Below are positions 1-7,826 of a stretch of DNA of 64,000 nucleotides, one piece after another (positions within the stretch are counted from its first letter, which is position 1; each line of letters starts with the position of its first letter). The notes under the pieces were generated by a model, which saw nothing but the letters and a program-made list of their open reading frames with translations, searched no databases and had not been told where the DNA came from. Location of the stretch: contig NZ_LMDU01000018.1 in the NCBI RefSeq assembly GCF_001425165.1, positions 1 to 64,000 of the forward strand, given 5' to 3'. Origin of the DNA: Pelomonas sp. Root405. GTDB taxonomy: Bacteria > Pseudomonadota > Gammaproteobacteria > Burkholderiales > Burkholderiaceae_C. Made by a program: the position numbers and the translations under genes.

Positions 1-689
1 TGCGTGCGGTCACGACCAACGCCCTGCGCGGCCTGTCCAGCGACCAGGTGCAGAGCCTGGCCAGCGACCAGGTCGCCAACATGTCCACCGGCCAGATCGG
101 CGCGCTGACCAGCGCCCAGATCGGTGGCATGAACGCCGCCGACATGACGGCCATGACGTCGGCCCAAGTCGCCGTGCTCAACTCGGCCCAGATCCAGGGC
201 CTGAGCACCGACCAGCTGTCCGCCATCGACGCCGCCGACATGCGCGCCTTGTCGACGGTCGCGCTGCGCTCGATGTCCAACGCCCAGCTCGACGGCCTCA
301 CCTCCGACCAGCTGCGCGCGCTGACGACCGCCCAGATCAACTCGCTGACGACGGCTCAGGTGCAGAACCTGAACACCGACGACCTGAACAGCCTTACCAG
401 CGACCAGTTCGGCCGCCTGGCCACGGCCCAGGTGCAGGCGCTCAGCGCCAACCAGCTTGGCAACCTGGCCACCGACAACCTCAACGCCATGGGCTCGGCC
501 CAATTCGCGGTGCTGACGTCGACCCAGTTCAGCGCGCTGACGACCGACCAGCTCTCCAAGCTGGAAACGGCCGACCTGCGTGCGGTCACGACCGCGGCTC
601 TGCGTGGCCTGTCCAGCGACCAGGTGCAGAGCCTGGGCAGTGACCAGGTCGCCAACCTGAGCACCGCACCGGCCAGATCTCTTCGCTGA
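1..689 (+). CDS. Octapeptide-repeat giant protein, upstream fragment (5' end outside window, frame broken at its 3' end)
   Basis: The reading frame is open from the first bases of the window, so the true start lies upstream. It encodes back-to-back octapeptides of the form [ST][ST]xQ[LIV]xxL. The frame stops at 687-689 immediately after a tandem GCACC-GCACC at 661-670. Removing five bases there restores the repeat and fuses this segment to the next entry, so the two are one gene interrupted by a +5 frameshift. The family is unknown to me. By analogy with long repeat proteins that have calcium-binding C-termini and type I secretion genes nearby, a secreted or cell-surface adhesin is inferred. 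Whether the shift is real, phase-variable or an assembly error cannot be told from the sequence. Confidence 0.75.
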   Translation, partial: RAVTTNALRGLSSDQVQSLASDQVANMSTGQIGALTSAQIGGMNAADMTAMTSAQVAVLNSAQIQGLSTDQLSAIDAADMRALSTVALRSMSNAQLDGLTSDQLRALTTAQINSLTTAQVQNLNTDDLNSLTSDQFGRLATAQVQALSANQLGNLATDNLNAMGSAQFAVLTSTQFSALTTDQLSKLETADLRAVTTAALRGLSSDQVQSLGSDQVANLSTAPARSLR

Positions 690-3600
690 CCAGCACACAG
701 ATCCAGGGTCTGCAAGCTGCCGACATGGCAGCCTTGACCACCGGTCAGGTAGCGGTGCTGTCCTCCGTCCAGGTCCAGTCGCTGTCCACTGACCAACTGG
801 CCGCCATCGAGGTCGGTGATATCCGCTCGCTGTCGACCGCGGCCATCCGCGCCCTGTCAGTGGCCCAGCTCGACGCCCTGACCAGCGACCAGTTGCGCGC
901 CCTGAGCAGCGCCCAGCTGAACGCCCTGACGACGGCGCCCCAGATCGCCGGCATCACGACCGACGACTTGAACGTGCTGTCGAGCGACCAGATCGCCCGC
1001 CTGTCCACGGCACAAGTCGCCGCTTTGACGACCGACCAGCTGAACAACCTGGGCACCGACAGCCTGAACGCGCTGGCCACCAACCAGTTCGCCGTGCTGA
1101 GTTCCACCCAGTTCAGCGCGCTGACGACCGACCAGCTTTCCAAGCTGGAGACCGCCGACCTGCGCGCGGTCACGACCGCGGCACTGCGTGCCCTGTCCAG
1201 CGACCAGGTCCAAAGCCTGAGCAGCGACCAGGTCGCCAGCCTGTCCACCGGCCAGGTCGCCGGCTTGACCAGCACCCAGATTCAGGGCCTGCAAGCCGCT
1301 GACATGGCGGCCCTTACCACCGGCCAGGTCGCCGTGCTGAACTCGGCCCAGGTGCAGGCGCTGTCGACCGACCAGCTCGCGGCCATCGAAGCCGGTGACA
1401 TCCGCTCGCTGTCGACGCTGGCCATCCGCGCCCTGTCGGTCGCCCAGCTCGACGCTTTGACCAGCGACCAACTGCGCTCGCTGACCAGCGCCCAGCTGAA
1501 CGCGTTGACGACGGCGCCGCAGATTGCCGGCCTGACGACCGATGACCTGAACGTGCTGTCGAGCGACCAGATCGCCCGCCTGTCCACCGCACAAGTCGCC
1601 GCTTTGACGACCGACCAGCTGAGCAACCTGGGCACCGATAGCCTGAACGCGCTGGCCACCAACCAGTTCGCCGTGTTGAGTTCCACCCAGTTCAGCGCGC
1701 TGACGACCGATCAGCTGTCCAAGCTGGAGACCGCCGACTTGCGTGCAGTCACGACCAACGCCCTGCGCGGCCTGTCCAGCGACCAGGTGCAGAGCCTCAG
1801 CAGCGACCAGGTCGCCGGCCTGTCCACCGGCCAGGTTGCCAGCCTGAGCAGCGTGCAGATCCAGGGTCTGCAAGCCGCCGACATGACGGCACTGACCACC
1901 GCCCAGGTGGCCGTGCTGTCCTCGGCGCAGGTCCAAGGCCTGTCGACCGACCAACTCGCGGCGATCGAGACCGGTGACCTCAGGTCGCTGTCCACAACCG
2001 CCCTGCGCGCCCTGTCCAACGCCCAGCTTGACGGCCTCACCTCCGACCAGCTGCGCGCGCTGACGACCGCGCAGATCAACTCGCTGACGACGGGCCAGGT
2101 ACAGAACCTGAACACCGACGACCTGAACAGCCTCACCAGCGACCAGTTCGGTCGCCTGGCCACGGCCCAGGTGCAGGCGCTCAGCGCCAACCAGCTCGCC
2201 AACCTGGCCACCGACAATCTCAACGCCATGGGCTCGGCCCAGTTCGCGGTGATGACGTCGACCCAGTTCGGCGCGCTGACGACCGACCAGCTGTCCAAGC
2301 TGGAGACGGCCGACCTGCGCGCGGTCACGACGGCAGCCCTGCGCAGCTTGTCCAGCGACCAGGTGCAGAGCCTGGCCAGTGACCAGGTCGCCAACATGAG
2401 CACCGCGCAAATCGCCGCGCTGACCAGCACACAGATCGGTGGCATGGACGTCGCTGACATGACGGCCATGACGTCCGCGCAGGTTGCCGTGCTGAACTCG
2501 GCCCAGGTTCAAGGGCTGTCGACTGACCAGTTGGCAGCCATTGACGCGGCTGACATGCGCTCCCTGTCGACCGTCGCCCTGCGCGCCCTGTCCAACGTCC
2601 AGCTGGATGGACTCACCTCCGACCAGTTGCGCGCGCTGACGACGGGCCAGGTCAACTCGTTGACGACCGCCCAGATCACCAACCTGAACACCGATGACCT
2701 GAACGCCTTCACCAGCGACCAGTTCGGCCGCCTGGCCACGGCTCAGGTGCAGGCACTGACGGCCAACCAGCTCGGCAACCTGGCAACGGACAACCTCAAT
2801 GCGATGGGCTCGGCCCAATTCGCGGTGCTGAGTTCCACCCAGTTCGGCGCGCTGACGACCGACCAGCTCTCCAAGCTGGAGACGGCCGACCTGCGCGCGG
2901 TGACGACCACCGCCCTGCGCGCGCTCAGCTCCGACCAGCTCGGCAGCCTGACCAGCGACCAGGTCGCTGCGATGAGCACCGGCCAGATCGGCTCGCTGAC
3001 CAGCGTGCAGATCCAGGGTCTGGCAGCCGCTGACATGACGGCCCTGGGCAGCGCCCAGATCGCCGTGCTGTCCTCGGCCCAGGTGCTCGGCCTGTCGACG
3101 GACCAGCTCGCCGCCATCGAGACCGGTGACCTCCGGTCGCTGTCCACGGCGGCCCTGCGCGCCCTGTCCAATGCCCAGATCGACGGCCTGACCAGCGACC
3201 AGCTGCAGGCGCTGACGACGGGCCAGGTCAACAGCCTCACCACCAGCCAGCTGGCTGCGATGAACAGCGACGACCTGAACGCGTTCACGACCGACCAGTT
3301 CGCCCGCATGAGCACCGGCCAGGTCGCGGCGCTGACGGCCGGCCAGGTCGGCACGCTGGAGACCCAGGACCTTGTCGCGATGGGCACCAACCAGTACGCC
3401 GTCATGAGCTCGACGCAGATCGGTGCGCTGACGACCGACCAGCTCAGCGTGCTGGAGACCGCCGACCTGCGTGCGGTGACGACGGCAGCGCTCGGCCTGC
3501 TGAGCTCCGACCAGATCGCCTCGTTGACCAGCGACCACATCGCCGGCATGACGACGGGCCAGATCCAGTCGCTGTCGGCGGCCCAGCTCGATGGCTTCGA

Positions 3601-4215
3601 AGCGGCCGACATGGCGGCGCTGTCCTCGGCCCAGATGGCGGTGCTGACGACCGCCCAGGTGGTGTCGCTGTCGACCGACCAGATCGTCGCCATCGAGTCC
3701 GATGACATCGCCCGGCTGTCCACCGCATCCATCCAGGCGCTCACCAACGCCCAGCTGGCCGCGCTGACGACCGACCAGTTGACGGGTCTCGGCGGCCGCG
3801 TGACGGTGCTGTCGACCAGCCAGATCGCCAACCTGTCGACCGAAGACCTGAACAGCTTCAGTGCCGCGCAGTACTCGGTCATGACCTCGACCCAGGTGCG
3901 TTCCTTCACGAACGCCCAGGTGGCGGCCCTGGAGACGGACGACCTACGCGCCCTGACGACCGCCAACATCGCGGCGCTGACGAACACGCAGATCCAGTCC
4001 CTGGTGACCGACCAGTTCGCAACATTGAAGGCCACACAGATCACGGCCCTGACTACGGCGCAGGCGGCAGCGCTCACGACCGACCAGATGCAGTCGATCA
4101 CGACCGACCAGATCGGCGGCCTGGAAACCCGCGACATCGCCGCGATGAGCATGACCCAGCTCGATGCGCTGACCGGCGCGGTCATCGGCGAGATGACGGC
4201 CGCGCAGCTGAACGC
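1..4215 (+). repeat. Nested tandem repeat: 24-bp octad units inside 576-bp (192-residue) superrepeats
   Basis: The marker GCGCTGACGACCGAYCAG recurs at 534, 1118, 1697, 2273, 2849 and 3425. The spacings are 584, 579, 576, 576 and 576 bases. 576 bases is 24 octads. The 579-base spacings come from an extra residue in a TTAPQIAGL-type unit, and 584 is 579 plus the five-base frameshift insertion. The next equivalent (3902) is only 477 bases further on, so the last unit is shortened and more degenerate. Superrepeats are close to identical at the nucleotide level over long stretches, which should make the array prone to recombination and hard to assemble. Confidence 0.9.
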
Positions 4216-4942
4216 CTACCTGGCGGTCACCCCGATCGCATTGGATCTGGACGGCGGCGGCGTCAACACGTTGGCGGCGGCCCAAGGCGTCGACTTCGAC
4301 TTGCTCGGCACTGGCCAGGTCAACAAGGTCGGCTGGGTTGCGGGCGGTGACGGCCTGCTCGTCATGGACCGCAACAGCGACGGCGTCATCAATGACGGCA
4401 GCGAACTCTTCGGCATGGGCACCACCCTGGCCAATGGCAAGCGCGCCAAGGATGGCTACGTGGCCATGGCCGACCAGGACAGCAATGGCGACGGCACGCT
4501 CGACGCCAGCGACGTCAACTGGAAGCAGCTGCAGGTCTGGGTCGACGCCGACCACGACGGCAAGACCGACGGCGGCGAGCTGAAGTCGCTGGCCGACCTG
4601 GGCATCGTCTCGCTGGACCTGAACGCGGCCAAGGGCACGGGCATGGACAACGGCAACCTCGTGGGGCTGGTCTCCAGCTACACGACAACCGATGGCAGCA
4701 GCCACCAGATGGCCGACGTCTGGTTCGCCAAGGACGTGCAGCCCCAGCAGGCCAGCGCGCCCACGACGGTCAGCCTGACCGACGTGCTCGCCGGGCCGAG
4801 CGACCCGCTGCTGGGCGGGGCCCCGGCCGAGCTGGCCAAGGCCGGCCTGCTGCCCACGGCGCCCGACGCTCACCTCGCGGCCATCGACCGCAAGCTGGCC
4901 GAGGACGACGAGCAGCGTCGCAACGGTGCGAACTGGATTTAA
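725..4942 (+). CDS. Octapeptide-repeat protein with C-terminal EF-hand-like calcium-binding region (downstream fragment of the frameshifted gene)
   Basis: This is the continuation of the upstream fragment. The repeat-encoding frame is already open from 671, and the ATG at 725 is merely the first internal Met. Residues 1 to about 1165 are octads rich in Ser, Thr, Gln, Asp and Leu, such as LTTDQLSK. The S/T-x-x-Q spacing resembles a helix capping box, so stacked short helices are possible. The C-terminal 240 residues differ: an LDLDGGG segment is followed by three calcium-loop motifs, DRNSDG near residue 1215, DSNGDGTLDASD near 1251 and DADHDGKTDGGE near 1274. Such tails are common in type I-secreted adhesins and toxins. 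TolC, HlyD and ABC exporter genes lie 10-20 kb away in this window. Function in adhesion or biofilm is inferred. No transmembrane segment is visible. Confidence 0.8.
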   Translation: MAALTTGQVAVLSSVQVQSLSTDQLAAIEVGDIRSLSTAAIRALSVAQLDALTSDQLRALSSAQLNALTTAPQIAGITTDDLNVLSSDQIARLSTAQVAALTTDQLNNLGTDSLNALATNQFAVLSSTQFSALTTDQLSKLETADLRAVTTAALRALSSDQVQSLSSDQVASLSTGQVAGLTSTQIQGLQAADMAALTTGQVAVLNSAQVQALSTDQLAAIEAGDIRSLSTLAIRALSVAQLDALTSDQLRSLTSAQLNALTTAPQIAGLTTDDLNVLSSDQIARLSTAQVAALTTDQLSNLGTDSLNALATNQFAVLSSTQFSALTTDQLSKLETADLRAVTTNALRGLSSDQVQSLSSDQVAGLSTGQVASLSSVQIQGLQAADMTALTTAQVAVLSSAQVQGLSTDQLAAIETGDLRSLSTTALRALSNAQLDGLTSDQLRALTTAQINSLTTGQVQNLNTDDLNSLTSDQFGRLATAQVQALSANQLANLATDNLNAMGSAQFAVMTSTQFGALTTDQLSKLETADLRAVTTAALRSLSSDQVQSLASDQVANMSTAQIAALTSTQIGGMDVADMTAMTSAQVAVLNSAQVQGLSTDQLAAIDAADMRSLSTVALRALSNVQLDGLTSDQLRALTTGQVNSLTTAQITNLNTDDLNAFTSDQFGRLATAQVQALTANQLGNLATDNLNAMGSAQFAVLSSTQFGALTTDQLSKLETADLRAVTTTALRALSSDQLGSLTSDQVAAMSTGQIGSLTSVQIQGLAAADMTALGSAQIAVLSSAQVLGLSTDQLAAIETGDLRSLSTAALRALSNAQIDGLTSDQLQALTTGQVNSLTTSQLAAMNSDDLNAFTTDQFARMSTGQVAALTAGQVGTLETQDLVAMGTNQYAVMSSTQIGALTTDQLSVLETADLRAVTTAALGLLSSDQIASLTSDHIAGMTTGQIQSLSAAQLDGFEAADMAALSSAQMAVLTTAQVVSLSTDQIVAIESDDIARLSTASIQALTNAQLAALTTDQLTGLGGRVTVLSTSQIANLSTEDLNSFSAAQYSVMTSTQVRSFTNAQVAALETDDLRALTTANIAALTNTQIQSLVTDQFATLKATQITALTTAQAAALTTDQMQSITTDQIGGLETRDIAAMSMTQLDALTGAVIGEMTAAQLNAYLAVTPIALDLDGGGVNTLAAAQGVDFDLLGTGQVNKVGWVAGGDGLLVMDRNSDGVINDGSELFGMGTTLANGKRAKDGYVAMADQDSNGDGTLDASDVNWKQLQVWVDADHDGKTDGGELKSLADLGIVSLDLNAAKGTGMDNGNLVGLVSSYTTTDGSSHQMADVWFAKDVQPQQASAPTTVSLTDVLAGPSDPLLGGAPAELAKAGLLPTAPDAHLAAIDRKLAEDDEQRRNGANWI

Positions 4943-4971
4943 TGCCGGCTCAGACCGACTGATCTCCTGAC

Positions 4972-5030
4972 GCCGGCACGGCGGTGCCGGCCCACCCAGG
5001 CCCTGTGGAGCAATCCGCAGGGCCTGTTCT
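4972..5030 (+). terminator. Tandem hairpins after the repeat-protein gene
   Basis: Two perfect hairpins follow the stop codon. The first is GCCGGCAC (4972-4979) pairing with GTGCCGGC (4984-4991) around a four-base loop. The second is CAGGCCCTG (4997-5005) pairing with CAGGGCCTG (5018-5026), followed by TTCTTCGTCT. The second has the form of an intrinsic terminator with a weak T-rich tail. The remaining spacer up to 5208 shows nothing else recognisable. Confidence 0.6.
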
Positions 5031-5208
5031 TCGTCTGCTGACCGCAAGTCGCCCGCCCGCCTGCGCACGCCGTGCCGACCGTCGACACGCGGCTGTCGCA
5101 CGCGGCTGCAGTTCGTCGCAGCCGTCATGCAGCCCGTCGGCACGGCGGCGACCGGGTTAGCGCTGTCCAAAAGAATCCGCCCCGTCGCAACGCCACCGGG
5201 AGACACCC

Positions 5209-5985
5209 ATGATCACGACCACCCCTTCCACGCCACCCAGCCGTCCGGTCGCCGCCGCGGCCGGGCTCTGGTTCCTCGTCGCGGCCACCGGCCTCGTCAT
5301 CTTTGCGAGCTACATCGGCATCAGCTACGGCCGCGCTGCCCTCGGTGGGCCGCCGGGCGAATCGCGTTGGGTGGCCGGCGACTGGTTGGGCAACTCGCTG
5401 CTCAGCGTCCACCTCGTGTTCGCACTGCTGCTGACGGCCATCGGCGTGTTGCAGCTCCTCCCCGCGCTGCGCCGCCGCGCGCCAGCCGTGCACCGCACGA
5501 TGGGGCGTGTCTTCATGGTCGGCGCCGTGCTCGGCACGCTCAGCGGCTTCTACCTCGTCTGGGTGAAGGGCACGGTGGGCGGCACGGCCATGCATCTGGC
5601 GATCAGCCTGAACGGCGTGCTCATCGTCGCGTTCGCATGGCTGGCCTGGCGGCATGCGCGGGCCCGCCGCTTCGACGCGCATCGGCGCTGGGCACTGCGC
5701 CTGTTCATGGTGGTCAACGGCGTGTGGTTCTTCCGCGTCGGCCTGATGCTGTGGCTGATGGTCTGGCAGGCGCCGGTGGGCTTCGACCCCAAGACCTTCA
5801 CCGGCCCCTTCGTCTACGCGCTCAGCTTTGCGCAGTTCCTGCTGCCGCTGGCGGTGCTGGAGCTTTACCTGCGCGCCCGTGGCCGCGGCATGGCACTGGC
5901 CTTGACGCTCGGGCTGCTCACCCTGGCCACGGGCGTCGGCATCGCCGGCGCGGCGATGGGGATGTGGCTACCGCGGATCCTCTGA
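5209..5985 (+). CDS. DUF2306-family membrane protein
   Basis: A 258-residue integral membrane protein. After a short Pro/Thr/Ser-rich N-terminus, hydrophobic segments fall near residues 17-40, 62-85, 100-120, 130-148, 165-190, 200-222 and 230-250, so about seven helices. The pattern of the helix pair before the basic RRRAPAVHR loop and the later FDAHRRWALR stretch matches the DUF2306 family as I know it; its molecular function is undefined. The ATG is preceded by GGGAGA at good spacing. The gene converges on the GSCFA gene with only seven bases between stops, and it has no evident functional link to the repeat protein upstream. Confidence 0.75.
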   Translation: MITTTPSTPPSRPVAAAAGLWFLVAATGLVIFASYIGISYGRAALGGPPGESRWVAGDWLGNSLLSVHLVFALLLTAIGVLQLLPALRRRAPAVHRTMGRVFMVGAVLGTLSGFYLVWVKGTVGGTAMHLAISLNGVLIVAFAWLAWRHARARRFDAHRRWALRLFMVVNGVWFFRVGLMLWLMVWQAPVGFDPKTFTGPFVYALSFAQFLLPLAVLELYLRARGRGMALALTLGLLTLATGVGIAGAAMGMWLPRIL

Positions 5986-5992
5986 CGCCCAA

Positions 5993-7039
5993 TCAGGGCC
6001 GGTCGTTCAGCAGCTCCTCGCACTCAACCTGGGCCGCCGCGGCGGCCTGGGCGGCGATGCTGGCTGGCGCTGCGCTGACGCGCTCGCCGCCCTCGACGAA
6101 GGCGGCCGAGAACTGGCGCATGACATGGTCGACACCGCGCGGTGACACCTCGCGCAGGTCGTCCTCCAGGTACTGCCCGAAGCTCTGCGCCGACGAGATG
6201 ATCTCGAAGGACGGAAAGTAGTCGACGCCGTCATGCGCATCGGCGAAGCGCCCGGCCACCGCGCGCAGCACGGCCTTGGAATAGCTCGACGCGACGATGA
6301 CCGGGTGCTGCGTCGCCGTCGCCACCAGCGGCACCGGCGACACGGTGACGATCCAGCGCATCGCCGGGTTCACGCCGGCGACGAACTGGCGCACCCATTC
6401 CAGGTCGGCCAGGATCTCCGGGTAGTCGAAGTTCACGAAGGCATGGCGCGCGGCATCGAACTCGCCCGCCGCCGTGCCGGGGCAGACCGGAAAGACGATG
6501 CCGCTGCCCTGCTCCACCCAGGCCTCGGTCAGGCCGAGGGTGAAGACGAAGACATCGCATTCGCTGAACAGCCGCCGCACCTGGGCCAGATGCCAGGCGC
6601 GGTCGGCGCGCAGGTCGGCCAGGCTGTCGTAGCCGCCCGGCTGGATGCGCGGACGCAGGCCGTCGAAGCAGCGGCCACCATCGGTCAGCACGGGGCTGTC
6701 GTCAGCGCGCAGACCGAAGGCGAACTCGACGAGCTGGCGCAGCTGGCGCACCGTGTAGACGTTCGCATAGCGGGCCGAGAACACGCCGTACTGGAGCTCC
6801 CGGGCGCGCTCCGGCGTCAGACCCGCAGGAGCCTGTTCCACCACCCAGTGGCTCAGACCGAAGCCCTCCAGCCGCCTGGCCATGTGCTGCGCAAAGCAGG
6901 AACCGGCCGTGGCGATCTTCAGCGCAGGCGTCAGCTTGAACTTGGTGCTCGGCTTGAAGTCGAGCTGGCCCCAGGCCTGGGCGCTGACAGTCTTGCGCCA
7001 GAAGGCTTCGGCGCCCATCTGTTCATAGGGATGCGACAT
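5993..7039 (-). CDS. GSCFA domain-containing protein
   Basis: A 348-residue protein carrying the family-defining GSCFAQ motif near residues 47-52, followed by a YGVFSARYANVYT-type stretch typical of the GSCFA family. This family is distantly related to SGNH hydrolases and often sits in glycan or capsule regions; substrate and reaction are not established. No signal peptide or membrane segment is visible, suggesting a cytoplasmic location. It is the last gene of a four-gene minus-strand run whose members overlap (17 bases with the next gene upstream), so translational coupling is likely. A role in modifying surface glycans is inferred from the neighbouring FkbM and glycosyltransferase genes. 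Confidence 0.8.
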   Translation of the reverse strand: MSHPYEQMGAEAFWRKTVSAQAWGQLDFKPSTKFKLTPALKIATAGSCFAQHMARRLEGFGLSHWVVEQAPAGLTPERARELQYGVFSARYANVYTVRQLRQLVEFAFGLRADDSPVLTDGGRCFDGLRPRIQPGGYDSLADLRADRAWHLAQVRRLFSECDVFVFTLGLTEAWVEQGSGIVFPVCPGTAAGEFDAARHAFVNFDYPEILADLEWVRQFVAGVNPAMRWIVTVSPVPLVATATQHPVIVASSYSKAVLRAVAGRFADAHDGVDYFPSFEIISSAQSFGQYLEDDLREVSPRGVDHVMRQFSAAFVEGGERVSAAPASIAAQAAAAAQVECEELLNDRP

Positions 7040-7826
7040 GCGTCAGAACCTCAGTCATTTGAGCGGCCAGCCCTTGGGCGTAGAGATGGTTGCCATGCAG
7101 GCAGCCACGCGCGCATTCAGCCTTCAGCCCACCGGCCGGCGTCAGCGCCTGGACCGGCGGCGCCAGGCTGGTGATGCCGTGCTCGGCCAGCTGGCGGGCC
7201 AGCTCGGCATACATCAGCCGGTAGACGCGCAGCCGCATCGCAAAGGGCTTGACGCCGTGCGCGGCGAACAGCGGCCCGAAGCCTTCCGCATTGGCCAGGA
7301 CATGGGCCGCGTCCTCGATGGGCGGCGGCGCTGGCACGTGCACGATGCGCGCCTGCGGGAATTGCTGGCGCAGTGCCAGATGCGTCGCCAGCAACGGCTC
7401 GGCGATGCTGCGCACCCAGGCCAGCGCGTCCTCGCGCGACATCCAGCGCCGGCCCGCCTCGAAGCCGCCGTCGTCACCGATGAAGTCGGCATGCGACGGG
7501 TCGTCGACAAGCTGTGAGACGGCGAACTCCTGACCGCGCAGCAGCGAGAAGATGACCTCTGCGCCGGCGGGGATGTGGCCCAGCACGGCCGTCAGCTCGG
7601 GCGGGATGTAGAGCACCCGCTCCTTGAGCAGTGGCGCGGGGCCGGCCACCGGCGTGTTGTAGAGCACGAAGTCGCCGCGCCAGCCCGGCACGCCCAGCGG
7701 CAGCTCGGCAACGAAGGGCTGGCCGGTGTCCCAGACCGACTGGAAGCGGCCCGACTCCATCGGCGCGACGTACTGCTGCAGCAACCCGAACAGGTGCGAG
7801 CTGCCGATGGCCGTGAAACGGCGCAT
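7023..7826 (-). CDS. SGNH/GDSL-like protein of unknown function
   Basis: A 267-residue product starting MRRFTAIGSSH. The open frame extends further upstream, but this ATG overlaps the preceding gene's stop as TGATG, which decides the start. IGSSH near the N-terminus resembles the nucleophile block of SGNH-fold proteins, a RGQEF element lies mid-protein, and HGNHLY near the C-terminus could supply the catalytic His. This is weak, motif-level evidence. The protein follows an FkbM/HAD fusion and precedes a GSCFA gene, so O-acyl transfer to or removal from a glycan is one reading. It has no signal peptide. An unrelated function cannot be excluded. Confidence 0.55.
   Translation of the reverse strand: MRRFTAIGSSHLFGLLQQYVAPMESGRFQSVWDTGQPFVAELPLGVPGWRGDFVLYNTPVAGPAPLLKERVLYIPPELTAVLGHIPAGAEVIFSLLRGQEFAVSQLVDDPSHADFIGDDGGFEAGRRWMSREDALAWVRSIAEPLLATHLALRQQFPQARIVHVPAPPPIEDAAHVLANAEGFGPLFAAHGVKPFAMRLRVYRLMYAELARQLAEHGITSLAPPVQALTPAGGLKAECARGCLHGNHLYAQGLAAQMTEVLTHVASL

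Noticed and set aside
857..3538. An 893-codon open frame on the minus strand across the octad repeats
   Set aside because: It arises from the regular 24-base period of the repeat; its product is a low-complexity His/Gln/Arg/Gly mixture without domains, and the plus-strand frame has clear protein-level conservation and calcium motifs.
1..4215. CRISPR array
   Set aside because: The tandem repeat has no unique spacers; units are contiguous, in frame and protein-coding.
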